Of a stretch of DNA of 35,150 bases, positions 7,416 through 15,452 are shown in pieces (the stretch's first letter is position 1; each line of letters opens with the position of its first letter). A program made the position numbers and the translations under genes. Under the pieces are notes generated by a model, which saw nothing but the letters and a program-made list of their open reading frames with translations, did no database searches and was not told the origin of the DNA. This DNA comes from Deltaproteobacteria bacterium (GTDB lineage Bacteria > Myxococcota_A > Polyangia > JACPQR01), in assembly GCA_016190375.1 (NCBI GenBank), contig JACPQR010000029.1, positions 1 to 35,150 of the forward strand, in the 5' to 3' direction.

Positions 7416-8831
7416 CTACTCGCCGCCGCCCCACGCCTCGAGCAGCCCCTCCACCACGGCCGCGTCCTCCGGATCGAGGTCGCCTATCTCGACGCCGTGG
7501 TTCTCGGCGGGAGCCGTGAAGCTCCAGACTTCCGCCACGCCCGCCACGTCGGGCCGCGAGGCGGTCCAGGGATCCAGCTCGCCGTAGATGAAGACGATGT
7601 CATGGCCCTCCTCCTCGAGCCACGCGAGGCTCTCCGGCACGAAGGCGGCGTCGAAGACCGGCGGATCGGCGTCCACGGGGATCAGGCCTTCCTCGATGTC
7701 GACGACGTCGGGGTCGACGAGACCCTCGAGATGGTCGGCCGGGATGACCGGTGCGCCGAGCTCCGCCTGGATCTGGTAGTAGTACGCCTCGAAGTAGGAC
7801 CACCACTCGTCGCTCGCCGTCCAGGCCCCGGTGACGGTCTGGTGAAAGGCGAACAGATCCTCGTCCCCGGCCGTTCCGGCATCGGGCACCATCGGACACG
7901 AGTCGATACCGCGGTACTGCCAGAAGACCCAGGGCAAGCTCAGGACGCTCGTCTCGAGGGCCGGCTCCATCCCTCCGCTTCGCTCGTAGGCGTACGCGTT
8001 GCCCTTCGCCGCCAGCTCGAGCATCGCGGGCCGCCGCGCGCCCAGGATCTCGACCTGGACGGCCTCGAGCGCGGCCTCGCAATCGGCGTCCACGGCCTCG
8101 TCGAAGAACCCCGCGAACCGCGTGTCGGGGTAGCCCAGGAGGAACGCGCTCGCGTACGCGACCGTGCCTGCCACGTCGTCGGGGAAGAAGCGACGGTGGT
8201 AGACGGAATCGGCTCCGCCCATGCTCCGACCCGTGCCGATCCACGCGCCCGAGTAGATCGACTCGAGCGCCTCGGTCAGCCGGTGGGCGTCGTTCGCGAT
8301 CTGCTCCTGCGTCAGGGTGGTCCAGTCGACCTCGGCGGGCCGCGATTCCCCGTGGTATCGCTTCTCGATGACCACCTGGTTCGCGGAGAGTCGATAGGTG
8401 ATGTCCTCGAGGCGACCGCCGAGGTAGTTGTCGTAGCCGGTGGCCACGAGCACCATCGGGGCCTCGCTCGAGCGGTGCAGGAGCGTCATGTGCTGCTCGA
8501 AGCTCGGCCCTTCGGGCGCTCCGTGATCGACGGGCTGAACGTAGGCCAGCTCGAAGGACTGGTACTCGCCCGCTCGTCCGACCTCGAGGACCGCCATCCC
8601 GTCGATCGCCGCGAAGGCGGCGGCCATGTCCGGCCCCGCGTCCCCGCCGGCGTCAGGACGGGCATCCGGGCTCGCGTCGAGTGGCGCCGCGTCCGCCGGC
8701 GCGGCATCGGTGGCGGCGTCGGCGCCGGGCTCGATCGATGCGTCGGGCAGCCGTCCGCCGCCGTCCGGATCGGAGCAAGATGAAGCAATCAGCAGCGAAA
8801 GCGCCGCCGGCCACGAGCGGGAAGGTGACAT
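7416..8831 (-). CDS. Peptidase S37-family lipoprotein (prolyl tri/tetrapeptidyl aminopeptidase-like)
   Basis: This 471-aa protein has a lipobox LLIASSC (Cys19), then an Ala/Asp/Pro-rich linker to about residue 70 and an alpha/beta-hydrolase domain. The S37 (PS-10) signature is clear: EKRYHGESRP, DWTTLTQEQIANDAHR, then the nucleophile elbow GTGRSMGG (Ser203) followed by YHRRFFPDDVAGTVAY. Asp420 (GELDPW) and His445 (AENHGVE) complete the triad. Family members release short peptides from the N-terminus of proteins; this one is probably displayed on the cell surface or in the periplasm. ATG 8831 is preferred over a TTG 12 codons upstream because it gives a normal signal peptide. No strong ribosome site is visible. 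Confidence 0.85.
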   Translation of the reverse strand: MSPSRSWPAALSLLIASSCSDPDGGGRLPDASIEPGADAATDAAPADAAPLDASPDARPDAGGDAGPDMAAAFAAIDGMAVLEVGRAGEYQSFELAYVQPVDHGAPEGPSFEQHMTLLHRSSEAPMVLVATGYDNYLGGRLEDITYRLSANQVVIEKRYHGESRPAEVDWTTLTQEQIANDAHRLTEALESIYSGAWIGTGRSMGGADSVYHRRFFPDDVAGTVAYASAFLLGYPDTRFAGFFDEAVDADCEAALEAVQVEILGARRPAMLELAAKGNAYAYERSGGMEPALETSVLSLPWVFWQYRGIDSCPMVPDAGTAGDEDLFAFHQTVTGAWTASDEWWSYFEAYYYQIQAELGAPVIPADHLEGLVDPDVVDIEEGLIPVDADPPVFDAAFVPESLAWLEEEGHDIVFIYGELDPWTASRPDVAGVAEVWSFTAPAENHGVEIGDLDPEDAAVVEGLLEAWGGGE

Positions 8832-8901
8832 GGACGCTTGATAGCCCGTCGCGAACCGCCGGATCAAGCACCGGGCGGGAATCTCGGCTCCGTCTCGAGC
8901 G

Positions 8902-8907
8902 TAGGAT
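8902..8907 (+). promoter_or_regulatory. Putative -10 box TAGGAT
   Basis: The hexamer ends 6 bases before GTG 8914, consistent with a near-leaderless message. It could instead serve as a weak AGGA ribosome site; the sequence does not separate the two readings. Confidence 0.35.
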
Positions 8908-8913
8908 CAATCG

Positions 8914-10776
8914 GTGCCGCGTGTTCGCACGATCGCTCTGGCTGTCCTCCTGACCCTCTTGTCGTTGGGGCTCGGCGCCGGGCTGGCGTGGCGCTGGCTC
9001 CTGCGCGAGACGCTGCTCGTGCGCGCGGGCCGGACGCCGAGGCTCGCCGACGTCGTGCGGCCCCGCGGAAACGAGCACAGGGCGCTCATGTGGGGGGTCG
9101 CCTTCCTTCCGATCGTCTGGGGCGGAGTCTTGGTCTTCCTCTCGCCGCTCCTCGTGGTCGACAGGATCGACGCCGACCCCCCGAATGCCTGGGCCCTCTT
9201 CATGCCCTGGCTCGCCACCGCGGCGCTCGGCCTGTACCTGCGGTTGCTCTACCGGCGCGCAGGGATCCCGACCGGCGAGGCCGAGCCCGGGCCGGATCGG
9301 CCGGTCGACGTCCATGGCGAGGCGTGGTCTCGCCACCTGAAGATTGCGCTGTGGTGCGGCGTTCCAGGCCTCGTCCTGTGCTCGCTGGCCCTCGTGACCC
9401 AGAGCGCGCTGGCGATCTTTGCGGTGTTCACGATACCGGTCGCGCTTCTCGCCCCGCTGGTCGGGGCGCTCCTGGCGCTTCCCGTCTACGCGAAGGGGCT
9501 CGAGCTCCCGTCTCGCGAGGCCCCGCCGGTGCGAAGGCCGTGGTGGTGCCGGCTCGCCGTCGTCGCCGCGGGGATGATGCTCCTGCTCGGGTGGCTGCAG
9601 GCCGCATCCGTCCTGATCTCCCCGCCTCGCCGTGCCCCGCTCCTCGAGCGCGACGATTTCTCGCGCTCCGTCTGCACGCCCGCCGACTACTCCGGCGAGG
9701 CCGTGCAGTCGGACCCGGAGTCCGCGCGAGCTCGTCTCGGACGGGCGGGGCAGCCCTGCGGGCCGGGCGACTTCTCCGGCGAGGTGCGGGTCGACGAGCA
9801 GATCCTGGCGTGGTGCGTGCCTCCCGGCCCGCCGCCCATCACCTCCCGGTTCGTCGCCTTCGACCCGACGACGGACCGCGTGATCGCGTCCTCGAGCATG
9901 TCGCTGGAGGCGAACATCGTCTTCGCGACCGGCTCCGGCGCCATCGCGCTTGCCTCTCGCGGGAAGCACGGCCTTCGCGTGGTGAGGATGGGACGAGATG
10001 CGTCCGTCGAGGCGAGCTGGGCCGTGCCGGGGGGCCCGGCCACGCTGCTCCGGTCAGACCCTCGGGGTCGGATCCTCGTCGCCTGGGAGCACCCTCCGGA
10101 GCGGATCGGGGTGGTATGGCTGGGACAGGGCCTCGCTCCGACCGGTCGGCCTGCCCTCGTCCGCGCGCCGGGGATGCGCGCCGGATGGGCGAGCATAGGC
10201 GAGACGACCTGCGTCGATCTGATCGGCGCCCGTGGCGCGACGCTCGTCCTCGATCGCAAGGGCCGGACCTGGACACCCGGCCTCGCACATCGACTCTGGG
10301 CGCGCGCGGGGACCGCGTTCCATCTCGGCTGGACGGGCGTCGTCCTGGCGATCGTCGCCGCCGCCGTCGTACGGGCCGGCCAGCGGCGCCGGCGTTTCGC
10401 CAGGGCCGTCGCCACGGGCTCGATCCTCGAGGGCAGCCTCTCGATCGCCGAGGGCGAGGACGGCGCGACCCTCCGGCGCGCCGACGGAGAGATCGTGCCC
10501 GTGCGCATGGAGGGCGCCGCTCGGTACGGGTACGCGGACGCCGAGCCACAGGGCGGTCCGTGCGTGATCGTCGGCGCGACCTCCGGAGCCGCCGGCCCCG
10601 CCTACCGCAGCGCGCCGTCCGAGATCGACGCCGCGAGCGGCTTCGGGATCGTCCGGGGCGACCTGGCTCGCTCCCGGACGTGGGCAGCCGTCCAACTCGA
10701 TCGCGCTGTTGCCGCAGGCGTCCTGGTCGCGTGGCTCCTCGCAGGCCCCGTGCTCCTCGCGCTGCTCGTGGGCTGA
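8914..10776 (+). CDS. Polytopic membrane protein with large extracytoplasmic domain
   Basis: I do not recognise this 620-aa protein. It has an N-terminal hydrophobic segment (about 7-30), further segments near 58-82, 90-110, 143-163, 168-193 and 213-236, a long soluble region (about 240-450), another segment near 452-472, a second soluble part and a C-terminal segment (about 592-620). The first soluble region contains several Cys residues and beta-rich stretches (VIASSSMSLEANIVFATGSG) that could form part of a beta-propeller. GTG 8914 is chosen because the first membrane helix follows directly. Longer frames overlap here on both strands, but only this frame has the hydrophobic segments. It may be a membrane sensor or envelope assembly factor. 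Confidence 0.75.
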   Translation: MPRVRTIALAVLLTLLSLGLGAGLAWRWLLRETLLVRAGRTPRLADVVRPRGNEHRALMWGVAFLPIVWGGVLVFLSPLLVVDRIDADPPNAWALFMPWLATAALGLYLRLLYRRAGIPTGEAEPGPDRPVDVHGEAWSRHLKIALWCGVPGLVLCSLALVTQSALAIFAVFTIPVALLAPLVGALLALPVYAKGLELPSREAPPVRRPWWCRLAVVAAGMMLLLGWLQAASVLISPPRRAPLLERDDFSRSVCTPADYSGEAVQSDPESARARLGRAGQPCGPGDFSGEVRVDEQILAWCVPPGPPPITSRFVAFDPTTDRVIASSSMSLEANIVFATGSGAIALASRGKHGLRVVRMGRDASVEASWAVPGGPATLLRSDPRGRILVAWEHPPERIGVVWLGQGLAPTGRPALVRAPGMRAGWASIGETTCVDLIGARGATLVLDRKGRTWTPGLAHRLWARAGTAFHLGWTGVVLAIVAAAVVRAGQRRRRFARAVATGSILEGSLSIAEGEDGATLRRADGEIVPVRMEGAARYGYADAEPQGGPCVIVGATSGAAGPAYRSAPSEIDAASGFGIVRGDLARSRTWAAVQLDRAVAAGVLVAWLLAGPVLLALLVG

Positions 10777-10803
10777 CCGGGCTCGGGAGGCCGCGGGGCG
10801 TGC

Positions 10804-10809
10804 TAGCGT
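10804..10809 (+). promoter_or_regulatory. Putative extended -10 box TGCTAGCGT
   Basis: TAGCGT, preceded by TGC in the extended -10 position, ends 7 bases before GTG 10817. It lies in the 40-bp gap after the membrane-protein stop, so the lipoprotein gene can be transcribed on its own. Confidence 0.4.
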
Positions 10810-10816
10810 CGGGGGA

Positions 10817-12613
10817 GTGAGAGACAGGATCGCGCTTCTCGGACTGGCCTACTCCATGGCTCTGATGGCCTGCGGCGGCTCTGGCAAGGAAGGAGACGAC
10901 GAGAGCCCCGACGGCGACGCGGACTCCGACGGCGACACCGACTCGGACTCCGATGCCGATGCGGATACCGACTCCGACGGCGACGGCGACGGCGACGCTG
11001 ATTCGGACGGCAGCGAGGCCGACTGCGACGACGGACAAGACGACGACGGTGACGGCCTGCCGGACTGTACCGACCCGGGCTGCGACGGTCTGGGGCGTTG
11101 CAACAGTCCCCTCTCATGTCCGGCCGGCTGGGACTCCGTGATCTACGAGGCGGGGGGGCTCCCGCTGGGGATTCCCGATGGCGGCGAGGAGGTGCGAGCA
11201 ACGATCGATGTGCTTCAGGACAGCCGTGTCGCCCGCGCCGCGGTCCGGATCGATGTCACTCACCCGTCCGTGGCGGACCTCGAGGTTGTCCTGTACTCGC
11301 CCGGGGGAGACCGGGCCCTCCTGGCCGACAGCTCCGTTCTGTACGGGCAGGACCTCGACGGAACGACGTTCGTCGACGAGGCCGAGGCGCCAATTGCAGA
11401 GGGCTCGGCGCCCTATTCCGGCACCTTCCGTCCGATGGAGCCTCTGGCCACGATCGCGGGCACCAGGACCGTTGGTGCGGGCGGCGAGGGCTTCGCCGTC
11501 GGCCTGACCGATCTGGCCGAGGCTTACGAGGGTACGGCCGAATCGGTGACGCTCTACCTCTGCCTCTGCGACGACTGCGAGGTCGGGTTCCTCTGCACCA
11601 ACGGCGGGGACGACGACTCGGACGGCCAGTCGGATTGCGCCGACCCTGACTGCGCGGCCGAGCCGCGGTGTCTTGCCGAGAGCCACTGCGACGACGGGAT
11701 CGACGACGACCTCGACGGGCTCGCCGACTGCGCGGACGAAGACTGCGATGTCGAAGCGTGCATCCCGGTCTGGACCGAGCTGCTCAGGATCGAGGGTCTG
11801 GACAGCGGGAACGGGGTCTACACGGCGGGCGCCGTGACCGGCGGCGGCGAGCGGAGGCTCTACCTCGCCCGCGGGAGCGACCCGACGTGGTTCAAGTCCA
11901 TCGACGTGGACGAGCTCACCGTCCGCGACGAGGTGGCGATGCCCGACGACGAACAGGACCTCGATGACGCTGGGTACACGGCAGGCATTGTCGGGTCGGG
12001 CGGCACGATCTACGTGTTCGGCGACCACGCCAACTCGTACGACACGGATGAGCAGTCATGGACCAGCTACGAAATGCCGTACGAGCGACAACGAGGCGAA
12101 CCTGGTATCGCATACCTCGGCCGCATGGTCTTCCTCGTTGGCGGCCGGAACGAGGCTGATGATCAGAGCTCCGTCGAACGGTACAGCCTGCAGACCTCGT
12201 CGTGGAGGGACGTGGCGCCCTTCCCGGTTCCCATCGAGTGGCCCGCGACGGCCGCGGTCGGCGGCGTCCTGTACGCGGTGGGCGGCGACATGCCGGATCC
12301 GGACTTTGGACCCGACATACCGAGCGCCACCGCGGCGCGGTACCTCACGGCCAGCGATGAATGGCAGCTCCTCGACGACGCACCGGTCGAGGGGTTGACG
12401 AAGGGGCTGGAGGTCGACGGACGTCTGTGGGCCTACGGCATGGGGCAAATCTGGATCTTCGACCCCGCCACGGACACCTGGCTTGCCGACCCGATCGATG
12501 GGCCGGACGCTACCTGGAGGTTCAGCATCTTCGTCCTGGGCGACGACATCTTCGGCCTCGACCCCGGCTACGGCGACGTCGCCGTCTACCAGTTCACCGG
12601 AACCAGACCCTGA
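10817..12613 (+). CDS. Lipoprotein with Asp/Ser linker, P-domain and kelch-like repeats
   Basis: This 598-aa protein begins at GTG 10817, giving a short signal peptide ending ALMAC (Cys19). Residues 31-68 are an acidic Asp-Ser/Asp-Gly linker. Residues about 100-260 match the proprotein-convertase P-domain pattern: IPDGGEEVRATIDV, THPSVADLEVVLYSPGG, TFVDEAEAPI and GTFRPMEPLATIAG. Two calcium-loop-like Cys/Asp motifs follow (DDDSDGQSDCADPDC and GIDDDLDGLADCADEDC). From about 330 on there are kelch-like blades with repeated GG and W (VFLVGGRNEADD, LYAVGGDMPD). P-domains usually accompany subtilisin-like proteases, but none is present in this protein. It is probably a surface binding or adhesion protein. 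The linker and Asp/Cys loops suggest calcium dependence. Confidence 0.85.
   Translation: MRDRIALLGLAYSMALMACGGSGKEGDDESPDGDADSDGDTDSDSDADADTDSDGDGDGDADSDGSEADCDDGQDDDGDGLPDCTDPGCDGLGRCNSPLSCPAGWDSVIYEAGGLPLGIPDGGEEVRATIDVLQDSRVARAAVRIDVTHPSVADLEVVLYSPGGDRALLADSSVLYGQDLDGTTFVDEAEAPIAEGSAPYSGTFRPMEPLATIAGTRTVGAGGEGFAVGLTDLAEAYEGTAESVTLYLCLCDDCEVGFLCTNGGDDDSDGQSDCADPDCAAEPRCLAESHCDDGIDDDLDGLADCADEDCDVEACIPVWTELLRIEGLDSGNGVYTAGAVTGGGERRLYLARGSDPTWFKSIDVDELTVRDEVAMPDDEQDLDDAGYTAGIVGSGGTIYVFGDHANSYDTDEQSWTSYEMPYERQRGEPGIAYLGRMVFLVGGRNEADDQSSVERYSLQTSSWRDVAPFPVPIEWPATAAVGGVLYAVGGDMPDPDFGPDIPSATAARYLTASDEWQLLDDAPVEGLTKGLEVDGRLWAYGMGQIWIFDPATDTWLADPIDGPDATWRFSIFVLGDDIFGLDPGYGDVAVYQFTGTRP
10907..11020 (+). 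repeat. Low-complexity repeat encoding the Asp-Ser/Asp-Gly linker
   Basis: Iterated gac/gat plus tcc/tcg/gcc/ggc codons make an acidic dipeptide linker after the lipobox, as at 6525-6687. The two genes share this linker style but not their downstream domains. Confidence 0.8.
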
Positions 12614-12784
12614 GCGCGGCCCAGGGCGTGCGTGGTTCGTCAGGCTCGTCGCCGTCGCCGGGATCGATCACGCCGCCGTGCTCGGTGACGAGATCGCCGG
12701 GGCGCAGCTGGCCTCGTTTCCGGCGGGCCCCGGTTGAACCTGCGCCAGGAGGCGCTGGGCGCAGTCGTGATCAGGATGGGCGCG
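12614..12784. other. Spacer between convergent lipoprotein genes
   Basis: These 171 bases lie between two stop codons. One minus-strand frame reads like protein for about 35 residues (around LRPGDLVTEHGG) but has no credible start. No T-run terminator is seen. Confidence 0.4.
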
Positions 12785-14035
12785 TCACTCGTAGATGACG
12801 CGCACGCGGTCGCCTGGCGCCCACTCCGCGTCCGGGGAGAGGTGGATGGTCCGTGGTGGCTCGAAGTCCCAGTCCTCGTCCCCGAGGGGGACCCAGCCGC
12901 CTCCGCGATCGACCTCCACGCTCTCGATCCCGATCGCCGGCTGGGCCGCGAGCTCGAAGTCGAGCGTGCGGGCGGCGAGGTCCTCGGCCCAGTCGTCGAG
13001 CGCGAGGGCCCAGTCGCCGCTGCAGACGTGCTCGACGTCACCGCCGGTCATGTCCGCGAGGCGGACGTACTGGCGGCCCTCGTCCGCGATGTCGTCGCAG
13101 ACGTCCTCGTCGATGCCGACGAAGCCCGAGAAGACCCAGTCGTCGTAGCCGTCGCGCCCGCGAAGGAAGGCGTCGAACTGGTCGGCCGACATGTCCGACT
13201 CGTCGTCCGTCACGACCGTGAAGACGCGCAGCGATCCTTCGCGGAGGAAGCCCTCGATCTCGTCGATGTTCGCCTCGACCCTGTCGAGCGCGTCGTTCGA
13301 GTCGACGTGCACGTCGATCTGGCGGAAGCGCTCCGCGTCGGCGCAGCCCGCGCCGGCGAGCGGAGGCGGGATGCAGACCTCGTGGTCGTCGGGGTCGTCG
13401 CGGCGCTTGGCGACGACGACCACGTGGTAGTCGAGGCCGCTCGCGGCGATTGCGTCCGCGAAGCCGTTCAGGTTGTCGCGGACGTCCTCGATCTCGTCGT
13501 CCATGCTCGAGGACTGGTCGATCGCCCAGACGAGGTCGACGGGGCGCGCCCGCGGGCTGTCGCCGATCGTGAAGACGTCCTCGAGATCGGGGCAGGGGAC
13601 CTCGATTCCATCGCAGGGCGGATCGTCGCCGCACGGGGCGTCGCGACCGTCGCAGTCCTGGTCGATTCCGTCGTTGCACACGTCCTCGGAAGGCAGGATC
13701 GCCCCGAGGCACTCGCCCCAGGACCCGAACTCGAGCGGCCCTTCGCAAAGGTGGACGCCCATCGCGCAGGCCCCCTGGACTGGTCCGGGGCCCGGGTAGC
13801 AAGGCTCTTCGTCGCCGGGAGCGCAGTCGCACTCGTCGTCCGGCCACCCGTCGAGGTCTTCGTCCAGCCCGTTTCCGCAGACCTCGTCCCGGGGCTCGGG
13901 GGGGGCTTCGGGCCAGTCCGGATCGTCGGGCGGGGGGGCCGTCGGGTCGTCCCGGACGATCCCGACGTCCTGGGGACAGCCGCAGAGCTCCGCCGACAGC
14001 CACATGACCACGATCCTGGCGCTGTTCGCTCGCAT
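12785..14035 (-). CDS. vWA-domain lipoprotein with MopE-like Cys/Asp motifs
   Basis: This 416-aa protein begins at ATG 14035, which follows GGAGG at 7-bp spacing; the frame upstream is open but not protein-like. The N-terminus (AELCGC, Cys20) looks like a lipobox with an unusual Cys at -2. Residues 50-130 carry two MopE-like motifs, EVCGNGLDEDLDG and DVCNDGIDQDCDG, that are thought to bind metal. The vWA domain runs from about 165 to 360 with the MIDAS start DQSSS (Asp173, Ser175, Ser177) and a later VTDDESD. The C-terminal 50 residues look like a beta module. vWA proteins of this type bind ligands or partner proteins through a metal ion; it is probably outer-membrane or surface bound. It converges on the P-domain/kelch lipoprotein. 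Confidence 0.87.
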   Translation of the reverse strand: MRANSARIVVMWLSAELCGCPQDVGIVRDDPTAPPPDDPDWPEAPPEPRDEVCGNGLDEDLDGWPDDECDCAPGDEEPCYPGPGPVQGACAMGVHLCEGPLEFGSWGECLGAILPSEDVCNDGIDQDCDGRDAPCGDDPPCDGIEVPCPDLEDVFTIGDSPRARPVDLVWAIDQSSSMDDEIEDVRDNLNGFADAIAASGLDYHVVVVAKRRDDPDDHEVCIPPPLAGAGCADAERFRQIDVHVDSNDALDRVEANIDEIEGFLREGSLRVFTVVTDDESDMSADQFDAFLRGRDGYDDWVFSGFVGIDEDVCDDIADEGRQYVRLADMTGGDVEHVCSGDWALALDDWAEDLAARTLDFELAAQPAIGIESVEVDRGGGWVPLGDEDWDFEPPRTIHLSPDAEWAPGDRVRVIYE

Positions 14036-14138
14036 CGCCTCGCCTCCGAGAAGCGCCTTTCGCAACCTCGGTGCCAGTGATTCCCACGGGATTGGACAGC
14101 TCTCCGGCGGCCGCCGCCGCCAACCGGACAGCGTCGCC

Positions 14139-14154
14139 GGGGTCAAACGACCCC
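14139..14154. promoter_or_regulatory. Perfect hairpin GGGGTC-AAAC-GACCCC
   Basis: This 6-bp stem and 4-base loop lies 104 bp upstream of the minus-strand vWA start. It lacks a T-run on either side. It could be an operator or a structure in the vWA leader; the role is open. Confidence 0.4.
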
Positions 14155-14218
14155 CTGAAGCGGTCCTCGAAGAGCACCGGTGAGGAGTCGGCCGACCGGC
14201 CGCGCGCGGCGAGTGACG

Positions 14219-14329
14219 CCAACCGAGCGGCAGGAGCAATACTCATCCACGAACTGCCTGACGGTTCTCCGCGGCTGCGTCACCGTCGAGGAGGCCATCG
14301 ACTCCGCGCTCGGCCCGGCTCGGATCTGA
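14219..14329 (+). pseudogene. C-terminal relic of an unrecognised protein
   Basis: The plus frame ending in TGA 14327-14329 reads like a real protein end (NCLTVLRG, VTVEEAIDSALGPARI). Upstream the same frame turns into Arg/Pro-rich sequence with no start codon and no ribosome site. I infer a remnant whose 5' part has been lost or scrambled. Confidence 0.35.
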
Positions 14330-14542
14330 GGACGCCATGCTGAAGGCACTCGCGAGACCACGCGGCCGGCCCAGACACCGCGCGACCGACTGGTAGATTC
14401 CCTGGGACGTCCCTACTTCCTCTGGGATGTAGAGATGACGCTCGACCAATTCGTCGAGCGGCTCCTCGATGCGAGGGCATCACGCGGCAGCGGGGGCTGC
14501 GCTCGGCGGCCCGTCCCGGCATGGTATGTTTCGGGACCATGA
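14330..14542 (+). pseudogene. Relic of an RPYFLWD-motif protein upstream of the MNT gene
   Basis: The open frame contains LGRPYFLWDVEMTLDQFVERLLD, whose first half recalls small proteins (about 130 aa) I know as neighbours of AbiEii-like or MNT nucleotidyltransferases. Here the usual C-terminal half is missing and the frame runs into non-homologous sequence. Its TGA overlaps the MNT start as ATGA. There is no good start codon in frame: ATG 14337 is in another frame, and the in-frame ATG 14435 falls after the conserved motif. A frameshift plus a C-terminal deletion would explain this. The family link is from memory of the motif. Confidence 0.45.
14525..14530 (+). promoter_or_regulatory. Putative extended -10 box TGGTATGTT
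   Basis: TATGTT, with TG in the extended position, ends 8 bases before ATG 14539. The start lacks a clear ribosome site, consistent with a leaderless toxin-antitoxin message. Confidence 0.45.
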
Positions 14543-14880
14543 GGCCCCCCGGTTTGCTCTCTGACGGCGTCCGGTCCGCTCTCTGCGACTTCCGCAGGCG
14601 GCTCGTCGCGATCTTCGGATCTCGACTGAAAGAGGTGCGCCTCTTCGGCTCGCGCGCTCGGGGCGATGCCCGGGTCGACTCGGACGCGGACGTGCTCGTC
14701 GTGCTCGACGAGGTGGGCAGAACGGAGTTCGTGGCCATCACGGACCTGTGCGGTGACCTGCTGGTCGCGCACGATGTCCTCATCGATCCATACGTCGTGT
14801 CGGCGGAGCGCTTCGCCGAGCACCTGCGGCAGGAGCGCCCCCTCGCCCTGCAGATCGAGCGCGACGGGGTGCCACTGTGA
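14539..14880 (+). CDS. MNT-domain nucleotidyltransferase, antitoxin of an MNT-HEPN pair
   Basis: This 113-aa protein is a minimal nucleotidyltransferase. It has the exact GSx10DxD signature (Gly37-Ser38, Asp49, Asp51) in FGSRARGDARVDSDADVLVV and a third acidic candidate at Asp83 (LIDPYVV). In characterised MNT-HEPN systems the MNT protein neutralises the HEPN RNase by adding AMP to it. The next gene starts inside this stop codon (GTGA overlap), so the two are co-translated. ATG 14539 is chosen over an ATG six codons upstream because a TATGTT box sits 8 bases before it. The catalytic residues are all present, so an active enzyme is expected. Confidence 0.88.
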   Translation: MRPPGLLSDGVRSALCDFRRRLVAIFGSRLKEVRLFGSRARGDARVDSDADVLVVLDEVGRTEFVAITDLCGDLLVAHDVLIDPYVVSAERFAEHLRQERPLALQIERDGVPL

Positions 14881-15287
14881 CGGATACCGGGCGTGAGGAG
14901 GTCGTCCGCGAAGAGGTCGCGCGCGCAGAGGAGGAGCTCCGTGCAGCCGCCGCGCTCTTGACGGCAGGCATTCCGCGAGTCGCGGTCACGCGCGCCTATT
15001 TCGCTGTCTTTCACATGGCGCGTGCGGTCCTGTATGCCGCGGGGTACGAGCCCAGGACCCACGAGGGAGTGCTGCACCTGCTGAGCCTTCACTTCGTCAA
15101 GCCAGGCAAGCTCGCGGTCGCCCACGGTCGCGTCCTGGCGCGTCTTCACAAGTACCGCGGAGAGGCGGACTACGGCGACTCGTTCGTGATCGACGAGCCG
15201 GCCGCGGCCGAGGATCTCGTCGCCGCACGTGACCTGTGCGAGCGACTGCGGGCGCTGTTGCCGGATGAGTCGAACCGCCGAGAGTGA
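14877..15287 (+). CDS. HEPN-domain protein, putative RNase toxin
   Basis: This 136-aa helical protein fits the HEPN family. It has VTRAYFAVFHMARAVLYAAG (Arg39 and His46 in an R-x6-H arrangement), RTHEGVLHLLSLHF and HKYRGEADYGDS, all typical of HEPN proteins paired with MNT enzymes. HEPN toxins cleave RNA through an Arg-His motif. The motif here is close to, but not a textbook copy of, R-x4-6-H, so activity is likely but unproven. GTG 14877 overlaps the MNT stop by four bases. The order MNT then HEPN and the overlap make a single bicistronic toxin-antitoxin unit. It is followed by 165 bp before the convergent kinase stop. Confidence 0.87.
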   Translation: MTDTGREEVVREEVARAEEELRAAAALLTAGIPRVAVTRAYFAVFHMARAVLYAAGYEPRTHEGVLHLLSLHFVKPGKLAVAHGRVLARLHKYRGEADYGDSFVIDEPAAAEDLVAARDLCERLRALLPDESNRRE

Positions 15288-15452
15288 GCGCTGGTCGAGC
15301 GCACCGTCGCACGGCCTGGTCGACCACGGTGGCCGCCCGCCGGCGCCAGGGCCTCCTGCAGCGGCCTTGGTCGATTTTCCGCCGTGAGAATCCAGGCTAG
15401 AGCCAGAGCGACAGCTCCCTGTCGAACACCCGCAGGAGCAGAGGCCTTCAAC

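Larger units (their letters stand above)
14036..14538. other. Gene-poor 503-bp stretch with a hairpin and two coding relics
   Basis: No intact gene fits between the vWA start and the MNT start. It holds a perfect 6-bp-stem hairpin with a 4-base loop (14139-14154), which may belong to the control region of the vWA gene. It also holds a plus-strand C-terminal-like fragment ending at the TGA at 14327 and a fragment with the motif RPYFLWD (14330-14542). The latter two suggest that genes upstream of the MNT-HEPN pair have decayed. Confidence 0.6.

Noticed and set aside
8838..10820. Alternative 660-aa frame over the membrane protein
   Set aside because: It is Arg/Pro/Gly-rich and lacks hydrophobic segments, while the frame from 8914 has a coherent membrane topology.
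12734..14080. 448-aa plus-strand frame opposite the vWA gene
   Set aside because: Val/Asp/Arg-rich antisense sequence; the minus strand carries MIDAS and MopE-like motifs.
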